The notes under the pieces are model-generated. The model was given only the letters and a program-made list of their open reading frames with translations. It ran no database searches and was not told where the DNA came from. Shown here piece after piece: positions 42,995 to 55,700 of a DNA stretch of 64,000 nucleotides. Within the stretch, counting starts at the first letter, position 1. Every line of letters begins with the position of its first letter. Origin of the DNA: Diadema setosum (Eukaryota > Echinodermata > Echinoidea > Diadematoida > Diadematidae); NCBI RefSeq assembly GCF_964275005.1, contig NC_092701.1:34972520-35036519 (forward strand), read 5' to 3'. A program made the position numbers and the translations under genes.

Positions 42995-44347
42995 CCCTGG
43001 CAACGCTTCCCTACCCCCACCATCCAATTGACACATTTCTAAGGTTTCTCTGACGTAGCAGCAAGGAACGTAATTCGTATAAGCTCAACAAATCAATGCT
43101 CGGGAACTCAGTGATAATGAAATAATAATCAGGAATAATTAAAAACTCGATTTCATTAAACTACCCGATCCATTTATACATGCATCAAAATACGTTTAAG
43201 TCTCGTAAACGCGCTTTCTCTCGCTCTGATGACCAATGTTTTATTGACTGCGTTCTTCCAACTGCATTGCACCCTCCCTCCCCCATCCCAATGATAAGCA
43301 TGCACGTGTAATGATAGTTACATAACCTTTGATTAATAATGCTAACTTCTTTTTTTAAGTGGTGAAATAGGGGCAGACACATGTCAACTACTAGTAATAT
43401 ATAAAGTGATCCTAATATCGGTTATATTTCACGCATTGTCGACCGTAGCAGGGTGTGCAAACCGCAGCGCGAGCGCGTATAAGTGCACTGGTGCAATAAC
43501 CGAATTCTGGTAATTGAGTTGGCTGCGTGTGGTTTGCACTGCAGCCAAGCGCGATATCACAATCCCCGCCCCTTCGATACCGCAAACGACGGAGCCGGTG
43601 CGCTGTGTTATCACCCATACCGAGGCACGCGTAATGTGAATAACTGGAACGGGTCGTCCGTTTTTTTCGCGAGCCACCGACGCACTTGTGATGGTTACCA
43701 CGTCTCAATGGATCGTATCTCCTCCTTTCTCACACTGTCATCGTAGGACACTTTAAACACAGGATCTGAATCCGCGCGTGAAGGGAAGGGATTGCTTCAG
43801 TCGTGTTTTATGGGGGACAAAACACAGGCTCGCTACCACCATCAGCGTGGTACCAATGCACCTGTTATACTGTCACTACCACAGAGGAAACATTTATTCG
43901 CTGAGCCATCGAACGCGACAGACGACGGTAATCAACGGGCGGACTCGCACTCACGTGTATTTCGAGCTGTTATCATGACAGGGATCTGCCTAGATCGCTA
44001 CGGCAATAATGAGCTTTATTCGTACCACAAACTCGCTTGCTTTTATCAAATGAATTGGAATTTAACATTTGAGTGAGCAACGTCGCAGTTGGTCCATCGA
44101 GCAAAGGCACTCAATTTGCATGACTTTCCACCAACCAGATTTTCATCTTCAGAAGATACGAAACAAGTTCCTTGCTTTCCGCGTGCGTACAGTAATTCTC
44201 TGGTGTTGCTCTCCTATATTTGACGCTACAAACAAGTTGCTATATCTTTGAATTTGATGGTCTACCTACATTTCCTGTAGGAGTTAATGATAATCTCTTT
44301 ACTCTTTCGAAAATTTACTGAAATTTGTTTCCATTGACGTAAGCATC
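42995..44347 (+). promoter_or_regulatory. upstream region of GABA-B receptor gene
   Basis: From about 43,430 to 44,200 the DNA is clearly richer in CpG than its surroundings, which suits an unmethylated promoter and 5' untranslated region of the gene at 44,348. No TATA box stands out near the ATG. Open frames on both strands here (43,412-43,746) look like CpG-driven chance frames. Confidence 0.45.
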
Positions 44348-44659
44348 ATGGGGAGAATGAAAACGTTGTCCACTCGGAAGCTGTCCACTCTGCTAACGGT
44401 TATAGCTGTCTGCCTGAGCGGCTCCAGCGGTTTGGCCACGTCCTCGTACGCCTCGCAGACCCACCCGAACATGTCGGCTTTGAAATCAGACGACGGGGTG
44501 ACGGATCTTTATTTCGGCGGGATATTTCCCATGAGGGGCACAACATGGAACGGAGGACAAGGCTGCCTTCCAGCCACCATGCTGGGCCTCGAGGACGTGA
44601 ATAACAGGACCGATATCTTGCCGGGATATCGCCTTAACATGCTCTGGAATGACAGCATG
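44348..44659 (+). CDS. GABBR1: GABA-B receptor subunit 1-like, first coding exon (partial gene)
   Basis: Codes 104 residues ending in phase 0 at the donor CATG|GTAAGT. Residues 1 to about 30 are a signal peptide (basic start, LLTVIAVCLSGSSG core). The LYFGGIFPMRG, WNGGQGCLPA and LEDVNNRTDILPGYRLNML matches follow, to the start of lobe 1 of the Venus-flytrap ligand domain; human GABBR1 has LFPMSGGWPGGQAC and ALEDVNSRRDILPDYELKL. The exon ends at NDSM, the place where human reads HDSK|CDPGQ, so the missing next exon should start with the Cys that pairs with C73. N-glycosylation sequons lie at N41, N86 and N101. The protein is a class C GPCR at the plasma membrane coupling GABA to Gi/o. ATG codons 1 and 4 are both possible starts. 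Assignment to subunit 1 rather than another GABA-B-like paralogue rests on this exon only. Confidence 0.88.
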
Positions 44660-47600
44660 GTAAGTACACACTATAGACTACTGCAGCCTTTGTCTGTGTG
44701 TGTGTATGTGTTTATGTGTGTGTGTGTTTACAGTATGTGTTTTTTTTTTTAAATAGTTAGAATGGAAAAAAATGTGTGAAGTGATGTTATGTCAAGACCA
44801 AGTTAAAGCCAGCCAACACTCTTGCTTTGGTAGAGCATATGGAAGAAAAGAGTATTATTCATTATTATGAAGACTCAATAATACTGAAAGTATTGTGGAC
44901 TTTAATGGTTGTCTCGCTAAGCAGGTGATATATTGAAGTGTCACTATTATTAATTTAGTTTTTTCTCTCTCTCTCTTTGCTCAAAGCTGATATGCCCTTG
45001 AGACAAATTCTCGGGACAATTGATGTGTCCTAAATCATGATTAAGATAATATAGTTTTCAACAGGAACAATGTGTTAATAAGAATTGCATATAAAACCAG
45101 GGCCCCTTGCACCCAAATATAATGAAGGAAGGAGATATACTGGTAGATCTAGTGGCTTAGTGCCTCATTTGGTTGCCCTTTTTCTTCTTAGTTTAGCAGT
45201 GGGAGCTGATGGCATGAATTATAATTTCCCAACATTTTCTCCCTTATAGTCCCAGGCTTTTAGTGTGTACCTGATATGTTCAGCAAGACTGCTGTGTGAA
45301 GATTATTGAAATGTTTCTCACACATAATGTTCCTCTCAAAGTTGATATATGAATACATGGATACCAATATTACCATGTTATGTAATGGTACCTATCTTTA
45401 TGGTAGCACTTAGCATGGGAGTAAACAAAACCCCTAACTCTGAGTAGCATGGGTAGATTATCATCCCAATAGCTATAAAATATTAATGTAAATATATATC
45501 TCTCAGAGATTCATCAACAACTTTGTGATTTATATATAGAATCCTTTTCTAGTGCAAACTTTTGTGAATGGAGTTATTGTTTATCTCAGATATATGAGAA
45601 GTAGCCAGCAATTATGGTGTAGATAGATCCTATAGGTGATATAAACACAGCATACCTGATGGAGTGCATGAAACAGATATTGTAATCTCCTTGCCCATTC
45701 TCTTCTTACCATCTGTGCTACTGTATGATTGATGTCTGACTTGCATGATATCATCTCTGACATTTTGAGGCAGACTGAACACATTATACCTACATGAACA
45801 GCAATCCCTCTCCCAGAAAAAGAGATGGATATAGAGCCGTGGGTATACATGCAAGATAAGCCTGAGCTTCTTTTCCAACCAACTCCATCCCACCCTCCCA
45901 TTTTTTCTTCTACCGATGTCCTTGTCAGTAGAGCTAGTTTCAAAATAGCCAGGGAACCGGAGACATTTGGCGGGGAGTGACAGAGAAACTTGTGACTGTC
46001 ACTGGCATCGTGTCTCTGAATGTAAACTGTATTCCAAGAACGTGCCACAAGACTCGCCCACAGACACATCGACTCGAACATAATTATGTCCTGCGTACGT
46101 GTGCCGGCATGTATAGACAATTGCGCTAATCCCGTCCGGAGCACCACGCATTTGTCACAGTCTTGTCACTGGAGTTCTGCCTCGCTCAAATTCATGTCTC
46201 CTGCCGAACAGTTCTCCTGCCAAACAGCTCTCCCCTCAGAAAGAAATCGATAGAACTGCCAAAAATTTTCAGTGTTACTGCTAAAAAGAGGAAATGACAA
46301 GCTGTGCTCCTATGAAATAATTTCTTTCACTTTTGATTTATTGTCTCGCTTTATTTGAGTTATCAAGTTTTGTTGTGTTTGTTTCTGAAGAAAATTTACA
46401 TTTCAATGTTTTAATCTCTTTGCATGATAAACTGGATTTGATTGAGACGGTGGATATATTTATTTGAAAGTTCTGAGCAAAGTTTGTTTACACTGATGTT
46501 AATGCTCAACTTAAAAGCCATTTCAGCAAGAACTAGATTTTTAGAATCATTTCCATATTGGTAGTGGATTTTGTTTCCATAAATGAGAGATATAATCCCA
46601 TTACCAACATGGGCATCTGTTGTGTACCATAAGAATGACCATTTAAGACAAGGGCTCTCTTAAAGCTATGTGGAGTTTATACTTAGAGTTAGATTATGAT
46701 CAGGAAAAGATATCTAACGTGGAACCTAACAGTTCAATATGAATAGACAGTTAAGAGCAATCAACAATGATGAATGTATACAAAATATAATGGCTTGCAT
46801 TATATTTCACTGTGTCATAGGAATTGAATGGTATAATATTCTGTTATACGGGTATTTTTTTTTAAATCAAAATTTTGATTGAATTTGTGTGTGTGTGTGT
46901 GTGTTTTTTAAAGGAACTCTCATCCAAATCATGCTAAAATTTCAGTCCATTTGCCCACTGCTGGTCCAATGTCTAACATATAATTCTGTGATAATTGCCC
47001 CAACATTTCAGACCTACTTAATGACTTGAAACCATCAATTTCTGCAATTTACCTCGGCGTGTGAGAGGTTTAGTCTAGGCGCTTTGCTCTAGTGACCCTA
47101 TGTCTTCCCTCTAGCAGACAGAGCTCTTCCATTTTCTCTGCCAGGCCATTCAATACCCTTCCCGACGATGACGACATCTCGGAGAGACTGCTCACATCAA
47201 CAACCACCTGACATGATTTAGGGCCTACTGTTTGCATAGTATATATACATCAATAGAGCCTGATAGGGAGCTTGGGTTTTTTGGCGGCCAGAATCTCAAC
47301 CTCCCTCCACTATGTCGGTCACCATATAGATTCCGATGCACTTCTGAAAATGGAACTGACCTCCACCGCAATAAATTGCTTTTATTTCTGCATGATGGCA
47401 TACTCACGGGTGACCTGGTAACATTGCCACTCATATGTATGGTTGGGATAGGATCAGGGTAGGGTTAAGATGGGAGGGGGTGGGGAGAGGCAGTCCATAC
47501 ACTTGCATTATACGGAAAGTAACAGATAAGGGTAAAAACCTGAAACATTATGATGCAGACTATGACCAGTTGTATAGCCTGGGGTTTGCCCTTCATCGTA

Positions 47601-48330
47601 GGTTACGTCTCATAAATGTGGTTTGTTGTGATCAAAAGTTCTTTAACCCATCAGCCATCTCAAAACATAGGACAAGGTAGTTGTGGATGCCAGCTAATGG
47701 GATGTGTGCATCTCAATTGTAGCAATAAATGGCTCAGCAAGAGATGTTGAGAAATTGAAGGAGAACTCTGGATGATTTTCAGACTTTTGCATTTGAATGT
47801 CTATAACTTGGTTTTATTGGGTACAGAGTTAGAGAATTTAGAGTGATTAGGATAAAGAATAAGAATAATTTCAAAATTCATTATAAATCACGGTGAAAAA
47901 AGGATGACGACATATCAGTTTCACATAAGAATGCAGGATTGGATGCTAATGAAGCAGAACAAAAAAGAAAGTATGCATGGCCTCTACACAGGTGAGGTTG
48001 TTAAGCAAGTTGTATTGTAATGGAATGACATTGCTATTTTTCTTGAATATATATGTGAGTCTCCTATGTCATCATCCTTGTTCAGTGTAATTTGCTTTGG
48101 GTTTTTCAGAGTATTGGTTTATTTGCTCATTGACCACAATAAATTCCACAAATCTATACAGGGCACTTGATTTATGTACTACATGATGTGAAATTATGAA
48201 AATCATCTGGAATTTCCCCTTACCCATTTAGGACAAAAGCTGAGAGTGTGTTTGAAGAGGCCAATGTCTACAATATTAAGGCATGGGCTGCTGTCGAAAT
48301 TCATTAACATACTTTAACTCCTGTGTCCTA
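44660..48330 (+). other. start of GABA-B receptor intron 1
   Basis: TG microsatellites near 44,696-44,730 and 46,888-46,902, AT-rich filler. A 188-codon minus-strand frame (45,581-46,147) has no recognisable domain. Family K copy 2 lies at its end. I found no second receptor exon. Confidence 0.55.
47755..48190. mobile_element. family K element, copy 2
   Basis: Begins TGAAGGAGAACTCTGGATGAT and matches 33,433-33,890 in order, with the right end missing or decayed. Confidence 0.6.
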
Positions 48331-48962
48331 GATCCTGTTTACAGTGAGTGAAAAGGCCGGCTCTGCCACGGCCGAGCCCGGCCTTCATTTCACTGTAAAT
48401 GCGCAAAAGGCCAAATGTGGTACCAAAATCGGCCGTGCATTTGGCCAAGCTCTGCAGGTAGTCTCGGGTGCAGCCGAGCTGTGGCCGAGCCGCGGCTGAG
48501 CCTGGCCTTTTCTCACTGTAAACGCAGACTGGACCAAATGCGGTACCAAATTTAGTCTGGCTTCCAGACCCTCTGCCTGTACTATTTCGCTATTCAGGGT
48601 ATTAATGCCCTCAACATCGAAAACTAGTATCGTTTAAGGGGGTTTTGTCCTGCAGACGTCTTTGCCTTTGGCAAAGGCGGCGACTTTGTTGTGGGGCGGC
48701 GACTTCATCGCCGCGGAGTCCAGTTGGCAAAGAGTATGGAAACCAGACTATACCACATTGCGACCGGTGCCCTCCCAATAATAATGTTTGTTTACAAGCA
48801 GAGCGCCACCATGACAAAATATTGAAAAGTTTGAATTAGAAGCCCGGGCTGAGCCTGGCACTGTAAACGGACAAAAATTGCGGGGCCGAGTACCGCAATT
48901 GAGGCCGGGTTCGGCCGCGGCTCGGCCACGGCTTGGCCTGGCCCTGCACTGTAAACGGGGTC
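48331..48962. mobile_element. GC-rich element with TTTACAGTG ends
   Basis: The ends GATCCTGTTTACAGTG and CACTGTAAACGGGGTC are inverted. CACTGTAAA also occurs inside at about 48,391, 48,514 and 48,859, each time beside GGCCGAGC/GGCC-rich sequence. This suggests several smaller elements joined or inserted in one another. Strikingly GC-rich in an AT-rich intron; non-coding. Confidence 0.65.
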
Positions 48963-48964
48963 GC

Positions 48965-49960
48965 AGTCTTGGCTGAAATGATGGATAAATTATTGCCAAG
49001 TCCATAATATTTATTTCTAGTATGTTATGAGCTACTTTTGAAGTAAAACATCTAATAGGTACTCATGGCATGTGAGGGTTAATATGAAATCCAAATTGCC
49101 AAACAATTGTTGATTTTATTTACCTTGATGTTGTAGATGTCGTGTGTCTCATGCAAGTAAGCAGCATTGAAAATATTGATGCTTAAAATAAAATTGGTGT
49201 CAAACTCAAGAGCCATGATGTACTGAATACCACTGCTGTAGAATATTTGATTGTCATCGTGACAATAGTGCCGTAAGATGATAAATGTAGACTTTGATCT
49301 ACTTGAAAACAATTTAGTGCCACAGTCTATCACAATAGAATCTTGAATATGACAAAATTATGGCTTGTATTGCTTTGATCTCAGACTCTCTTATGTGGCA
49401 TCATATAAAACTTCTGCTATGGAAGGGGTGCTATACAGGGTTAGGGTTGAACAAAAACCTAAAACAAAACAAACTCTCCCTAAAAGACATCAGATATTTG
49501 ACATTGCCAATAGAAGTGCCCCTTGAGCTGATCAGCACCACCCCACTCTTAAAAAACACATTCCATAGCCCATGTAAAGTTATATAGGGCTTATGGTGTT
49601 TGAACAAAATGGAAACAAAACTGGATTTGTGACTGTAATATGACTATGGCCTTTACATGTCATTGGTTTCATTAGACATCAACATTTTCTTTTTGCCCTA
49701 TAGTACATTTAGGAGCACATGTGCTGTCTGGTCTCAAGTTGATAATTTACTTTACAACTATGGGCACAAGATAAAACAGTCACACTGGCACTACCAATAC
49801 ATGAAAGATAAATGGGAAAAATATTATGTCTTATCTGATAAGGAAGGTAAGCAACTTTGACTGTGTAAGGTTACAAAAACACATCTTGCATTCAAGCTGC
49901 AGACTTGTCCATTGAGGAAAGAAGATGTTACAAGTTGCTGTATTATACATTTTGTCCATG
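48965..49960 (+). other. intron sequence, unassigned
   Basis: AT-rich intron DNA. A frame at about 49,703-49,845 is bounded by a good acceptor and donor but has no recognisable similarity. Confidence 0.4.
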
Positions 49961-50163
49961 TACTGTAAAACCAAAAATGTTTATGTGCGTGAAACTTTCA
50001 CAAATTTTGCAAGGAGCCAAGATTTGCAAAAGTGAAATGCACGCAAGTGTTTGTCTACACAATGCATTGAATGCCAGTGGGGATTTGAAAAATTTTCATG
50101 CCACCGAAAGGCAGTCTCCAGTGCGCAAAACTTTTATGCTGCAAATATATCTGGTTTGCAGTA
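49961..50163. mobile_element. TA-flanked MITE, family F, copy 2
   Basis: TACTGTAAAACCAAAAATG at the left and ATATCTGGTTTGCAGTA at the right, inverted. The interior has GTGAAACTTTCAC and GCAAAAGTGAAATGCAC motifs. Confidence 0.7.
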
Positions 50164-50164
50164 A

Positions 50165-52226
50165 TTCATAGGATCAGCAATCTATGAAGTGAGTAACTAT
50201 TTTATCACCAAATGTATCCCAAATACTCTTATACTTGTTTGCAAATTCATCCTCTCATTTCTTATTTCAGCCATTGTAAATCATTCCACAATTTCATGGG
50301 GCTTAGTTCTGGATACTTGTGATATGAAGATGATAAGAAAGGTTAGAGTAACAGCCATTGACTGATATGAATGTGCTTAAAGGGAGGATTTCACTAAAAC
50401 ACCCCCTTCAAAAACAACACTCTTCATGGCATGCAACTGAAATGCGTGCTTTGTTTCTCTCTAGCATTCGAGCCTCGTGTGGAATATGACTTTGGACATG
50501 CACATTGCATGATTCCACTGCTTTGGTTTTCTAGAGAAGTCCCACTGTGAACTCCGTCTTGGCATGGGAGAGTCAATGTTTACAAAGTTACTGCTCATCA
50601 GAGTTTCTGTTTATAGATGCAAATGGAGATTTGATGATTTACAGTCTGGGGAAATGTTCTGCAGCAGTCCATGCATCCCATGTGTTCAGTCATGGTATAG
50701 TGGTCTGGATGAGGGGAGGATGGGGTAGGAGGACAACAAGAGAATAGCAGAGCCGCTAGGAGAGGATGGACAGGGTATCGGAGAAAGGCAAGCAGAAAAT
50801 GGGAGAAGAGGATAGGATTGGAGGAGAATTTAAAGAGGAAATTATGAGGTTTATTAGAAGGGAGAGAAAAGGGAGATGTAAAAAGTGAAATGGCATATAG
50901 TGAAAGAGAAAGAAATGTCATGACTAAAAGAGGAGTGTTATTGTAGAGGGGGAAGGGAGAATAGGATTGGATGGAAGAGTGAAATGAGGAAGGTGATGTG
51001 GGGCGAGGCAGAAGAAGAAGAGGAGGAAATAGGGAAAGAGGACAAGAATTGGTGGAGCAGATGAGTGCCCAAGGATACTGTGAGGGAGGATGGATAATGA
51101 GCATGTAGTAATGGATATACCTCTCCAAAAAATCCAGTTAGAGTCCGAGAATCGCATAAACAGGTCAGATCTATCACATGGCTGCGTGGTTTTTTAGTGG
51201 GCACCCGGGCCGGGGCCGGACACCCAGTGGATAAATCTTTTTATAGGCCTCTTTGTCGGCTCACTTGAAGTGTGATTGCGAGAGGGGATTGATGACACCT
51301 AATCAGATTTTGGCATGCGAGATTAAGCTCTCACCCATTTTCTATCTCCATCGAAAGAATGATAGGGAGATGGACAGAGAGAAAAGGAGACACAAATAAA
51401 GTAGGGATGACATAGAGAAAGATATTTAGGAAGAGAAAGAGGATGTAAAGAGATGGAGAAGGAGAGGGAGAGACAAATGTAGAAGAGGATGTTACCTTGT
51501 GACCCCTTAAACCTCATGAATTATGTATAAGGAGGGCTGGGTGAGGGCACGGAGGTGTGAACAGCGTTGAACTCCTTGTGGAGAAAATTGATTCCCCGAG
51601 TTCTTCCCCTCGGGTAGTTTGTAGCCAAGATTTCAGTGGGCAGTGACACCTTTCTTCAGGATGTCGTCCTCTCGATCTGTCCATCGAGAGAGAGAGACGA
51701 CGGCCAGTCACCTGCAGATATGCCGGATATCGGTTGATGTATTCCAGACAAGCAGACAACAGCCTCTATCCGTCATCGAGTTTACCTTTCCTGACACTTT
51801 GTTATCGACGTGGTACGTTCTCACCCCCTCTGTGGTAGAATCTGATAGGAGAGCGATATGATATGTAACGCTGCATCCCTCCGACTCGCGTGCCATCAAC
51901 CATCTCCTCTAATGCATCTTACATGATCACTTGAAAGTACTGTCACTTTGTACAGACTGTCTGAGAATTGGAGACATCACTCAAATCCTATGGCTTAACT
52001 GTTCCTCCTAGCATTTCTTGTTCAATGACAACAGAAAATGTGATAAATGTAAAAAAAAAATGGTGAGGAGGAAAAATTTACAGTGTGAATTTACCAACAT
52101 CTGACTTCCAATTTGATATCATGTTCACAGTACAGTGAAAACACATAGGTAACATATTCTACCATTTCTTTTCATTCAGTAAAGGGATACAAACTTTGTA
52201 TATGACTGATGTTTAGGAGGGATATG
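50165..52226 (+). other. intron sequence with polypurine tracts
   Basis: Purine-rich plus strand at about 50,700-51,130 and 51,330-51,485 (GGA/GAAA-rich with almost no long pyrimidine run). A 176-codon minus-strand frame opposite the first tract (Pro/Ser/Leu/Phe-rich) is explained by composition. Confidence 0.6.
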
Positions 52227-52529
52227 CAGAGACTCCAACTCTCCCGTTTTCGACGGGAGATCTCCCGCCGAAAGCCCATTTTTGCAAAATCTCCCGTTCT
52301 CCCGCTTGAGATTTGATTTCTCCCGCCCTGGCTCTGTGTCTCCAGGTGGAAAGGATTTCTTACTTATTGCTATCGTATGTTGAAAAAATAAGCCTTAGAT
52401 AGCACCAGAGAACATCTAGAACCCTAGGAACTTCGCGGTTTGCACACATCAACTTGGAGTCTCCCGTTTGCTAGGGGTTTCGGGCGGGAGAATCTCCAGA
52501 TCAGGAGGTGCTTACGGTTGGAGTCTCTG
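52227..52529. mobile_element. 303-bp element with CAGAGACTCCAAC ends
   Basis: Perfect 13-bp terminal repeats CAGAGACTCCAAC and GTTGGAGTCTCTG, flanked by GATATG on both sides (52221-52226 and 52530-52535), a 6-bp target duplication. TCTCCCG occurs many times within. Non-coding. Confidence 0.85.
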
Positions 52530-52675
52530 GATATGACTTATCTATTATCAGAGGAAAGCTAAATAAAGAAGCAGTGATATGTGTACTTGTGTGAATGCCA
52601 GCAACAGCCACCAAAAAAAAAAAAGAACTTTCATCTCTCATCATCTTCCAAACATCCAAAAACTCCCTTGTTTTA

Positions 52676-52768
52676 TTAACCCGTTGAGGACGGGCTAATT
52701 TTATTACAACACGCATTTCCCATAGACACCTGCTCGAGTATACTTGGGACTTGTCCTCAACAGGTTAA
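52676..52768. mobile_element. TTAA-flanked mini-palindrome, family J, copy 1
   Basis: TTAACCCGTTGAGGAC at the left and GTCCTCAACAGGTTAA at the right; 93 bp. The CGAGTATACTTGGGACT core is shared with copies at 58.2 and 61.0 kb. Confidence 0.8.
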
Positions 52769-52769
52769 T

Positions 52770-55700
52770 GTTAATAATCCAATAATAAAGCGCATTTGAA
52801 CATGTACATTTAAAAACGGAAGGTGTGCTATGAATATATTATTAATTATTATTACTATTATTGTTATCATTATTATTATTATCATTATATTATCATTATT
52901 ATTACTATGTATCATACAGGTACATTCATCCTACCATCTATGTACAGTGAGTAATGTCTACCTTTTTGAATGTCTCAATTCTCCTTTCTGGTGTTGAAAC
53001 TAAAATTAAGAATTATTAAATTCATATCTGCTGTAAAATGTCTTTTTTTATGCATGTTTACAAGAAAAGAATGTTTACGGTCATTCTTGTCGGTGCTTGG
53101 GGAGATCTATCACTGAGAAGTAAGGATATAATTGATGCACTGGTATGTACCTTTAAAATGAATATTGATGTGTTGAGGGATAGAACATAATACAATGAAA
53201 TACAGAGCTACTGTGGGAAGCATAATTGGCATTAAATGAAGTGGATTTCATATTTCAAAAACACAGACAAAAGGATAATGGTAGAGACCTGGCTGGAAAA
53301 ATGAAAATTTATGTTTGGGGTAATTGTCACATATTGTTCCTACATATTCCACAAACACCGAAGAAAAGAATCACCGAAACATGAAATAATGTTATCATGT
53401 ATATGAAATATATTTTACTCTCTCACTTTCAAGTGAGGTAGATAGAGATAAAGAGATAGAGAGCATAAAGAGAGAGAGAAAAAAAGAGATGATCCTTTGC
53501 AACATATATCTTGTTGCAAAATGTCCACTGTACCTATATCTCTCTGGAACATTTCCCCTACAACTCCTGTACCAGGAGGATGGTTTCAGATCGGTTTTAT
53601 GCATACACCTAAAGGTCCATGACCTAGAATGCAATTTGATGACTGAATTTTGTCGGTAGCATAAAGAAATAAAAACTCAATTATACCCACGGCAGGGACC
53701 CCATGTTAAAAAAAAAGAAGCCAAACAAACATTCATATGTGGGAAATTATGGTCTAAAGTTTGAATAAATTAGAATCAAATGCTTGCCGATCCCACGTCC
53801 TGTTTATGGAAATTGCATAATTGCTGCTGTTCGATATTAGAAAGTATTATTATGTGTGTTCCAAGGATTACCTGGATATTGAGCCTACCCAATCTAGACC
53901 TGTCATGATGATAAGATTTAGTTCCTAGAAATAAAATTGCAGCCAACAGGCATATCCATGATTTATATAGTGAAAGGAAAATCCATGGAATATATATGAA
54001 ATGTACCAAAACCGCTGGTGACAAATACAAACAACATTGATTTTAACTGAATTTCAGTGATATATATAACAGAGAAGGCAGAGTTTTGGGAGATAGAAAG
54101 AGAGACTGTTTAGAAAATGGAAATAGTATTGTTATGGTTTTTTTGTGTGTTTTTGTGTTGTTTTTTTTTTTGGGGGGGGGGAATCTGAATGGATGAAAAT
54201 GAAAGTATGCAGCTCACATTATCTTTCAGTGAAGGTGGATATTGGTAAACATATGAAGAGAAATGAGCAGAATATACAGAAATGGAATTTTGGTTAGCCT
54301 GTAATCTAACAAAATTGTGGGAAAATTGAAGCAGATATGAGGAGAATGTGCGGAACTGTTTCTGTGTTTTTTGGTTAAATTTTTATCCAACATGAGACCA
54401 GTACAAATCAAAGGTGAATCACAGTTGGCCATTGATGTAGAGATAGCATTGTTATATCAACAGTTTGTATCACTGTAATGGTCTCTGCATGGGCTTGACA
54501 ATAGGTGACAAAAGACACTATTGGTCGAGACAAATCAGATATTGTTTGACATGATGTCATACCATTGTTATAATTTAAACTGAGGCACATCAGAAATATC
54601 TACATGTAGGATCCACCGACAAAGGTCTCTCATAAAAACTGAATAATAACTAATGTAACTATTTGACAACATTCAATTAGCTTTCAGAAAATACATTATT
54701 AATACTAGTGCTAGTGCATATATGTTTAATCATGATGTATGATGTAGATGCTGGTACATCCATATATCTATTTCTCTATCCATCTATTCCATAATATCTG
54801 TGTGTGATGTAAAAGCATTTTCAGATATTACTTGTATTCATCATTCATAGTTGTTCATTGTGGTATGTTTGCATCACTGTGACTTGTGATTTGGAAGCAA
54901 TAATTTGTTTTTGATTGTGATGTCTTCTTAAGTTTGCCGGGATCACTTGTGGGCCATCAGACTTACATTAAAGCATCTGTCACAGAGAAATGCTGTTTGA
55001 GTTTAGTTGAGCTGAACAATATGATACTGTTCTGATCAACAGATTAGGATTCTTTTCATGATATGGAATCTGTCTTGGCGCACTCAGCGGCATTAATTAA
55101 TACTGCCAGGAGTGCAGGATATCCAAGCCCAGGAATTTAGTAGATAATTGTTCATCAGAGAAGTCTTTTTTAAAGAGCAAGTTTTGAAATGGCAAGATCA
55201 GGCTTTTGCTACCAAATTATCAATGAATGGAAATGAGACAAATTCCATATCATGCAAAGAACGTTGATGCATTGATCAAAGCATTATTATTATTTTTTCT
55301 TGCATAATTATCTATCCATCTACAATGCACAATTTTATTACACCGGACCTAATTTCTTTCATTTTTTAACCATCAAATATATCACTTTTGTTTTTGTATT
55401 CAAATGTATGGATAAGTTCTTATCTTGGGCCCAAATAACAAATTCAGCATCTATTGTACATGTTCCCACTAAAGTCACCATCCCTGGAACAATTAACAAA
55501 ACTTATCGCTATATTGGGCAAGACAAGACAATTTCTCAACTGTCTTTGTTCTGATGGTATGCATAAGATTTATGTATTAGTAAATTGATATACAATATGT
55601 TTGTCTCTCACTCCTCAGCCATGTACAAACTCTTGACTGTCTCTACAACAACAACAACAAAAAAAGCTTATTCAAACCTTCTATAGAACGAGGTGTGAAA

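Noticed and set aside
45581-46147. 188-codon minus-strand frame, the longest non-repeat frame in the window
   Set aside because: No recognisable domain, no promoter or splice signals found, and a composition like the surrounding intron. A BLASTP hit would reverse this.
49703-49845. Open frame bounded by a good acceptor (CCCTATAG) and donor (GAAG|GTAAGC)
   Set aside because: Its phase does not fit after the GABA-B first exon, and the peptide resembles nothing I know.
50598-51128. 176-codon minus-strand frame rich in Pro, Ser, Leu and Phe
   Set aside because: It lies opposite a polypurine tract, whose complement lacks stop codons by composition.
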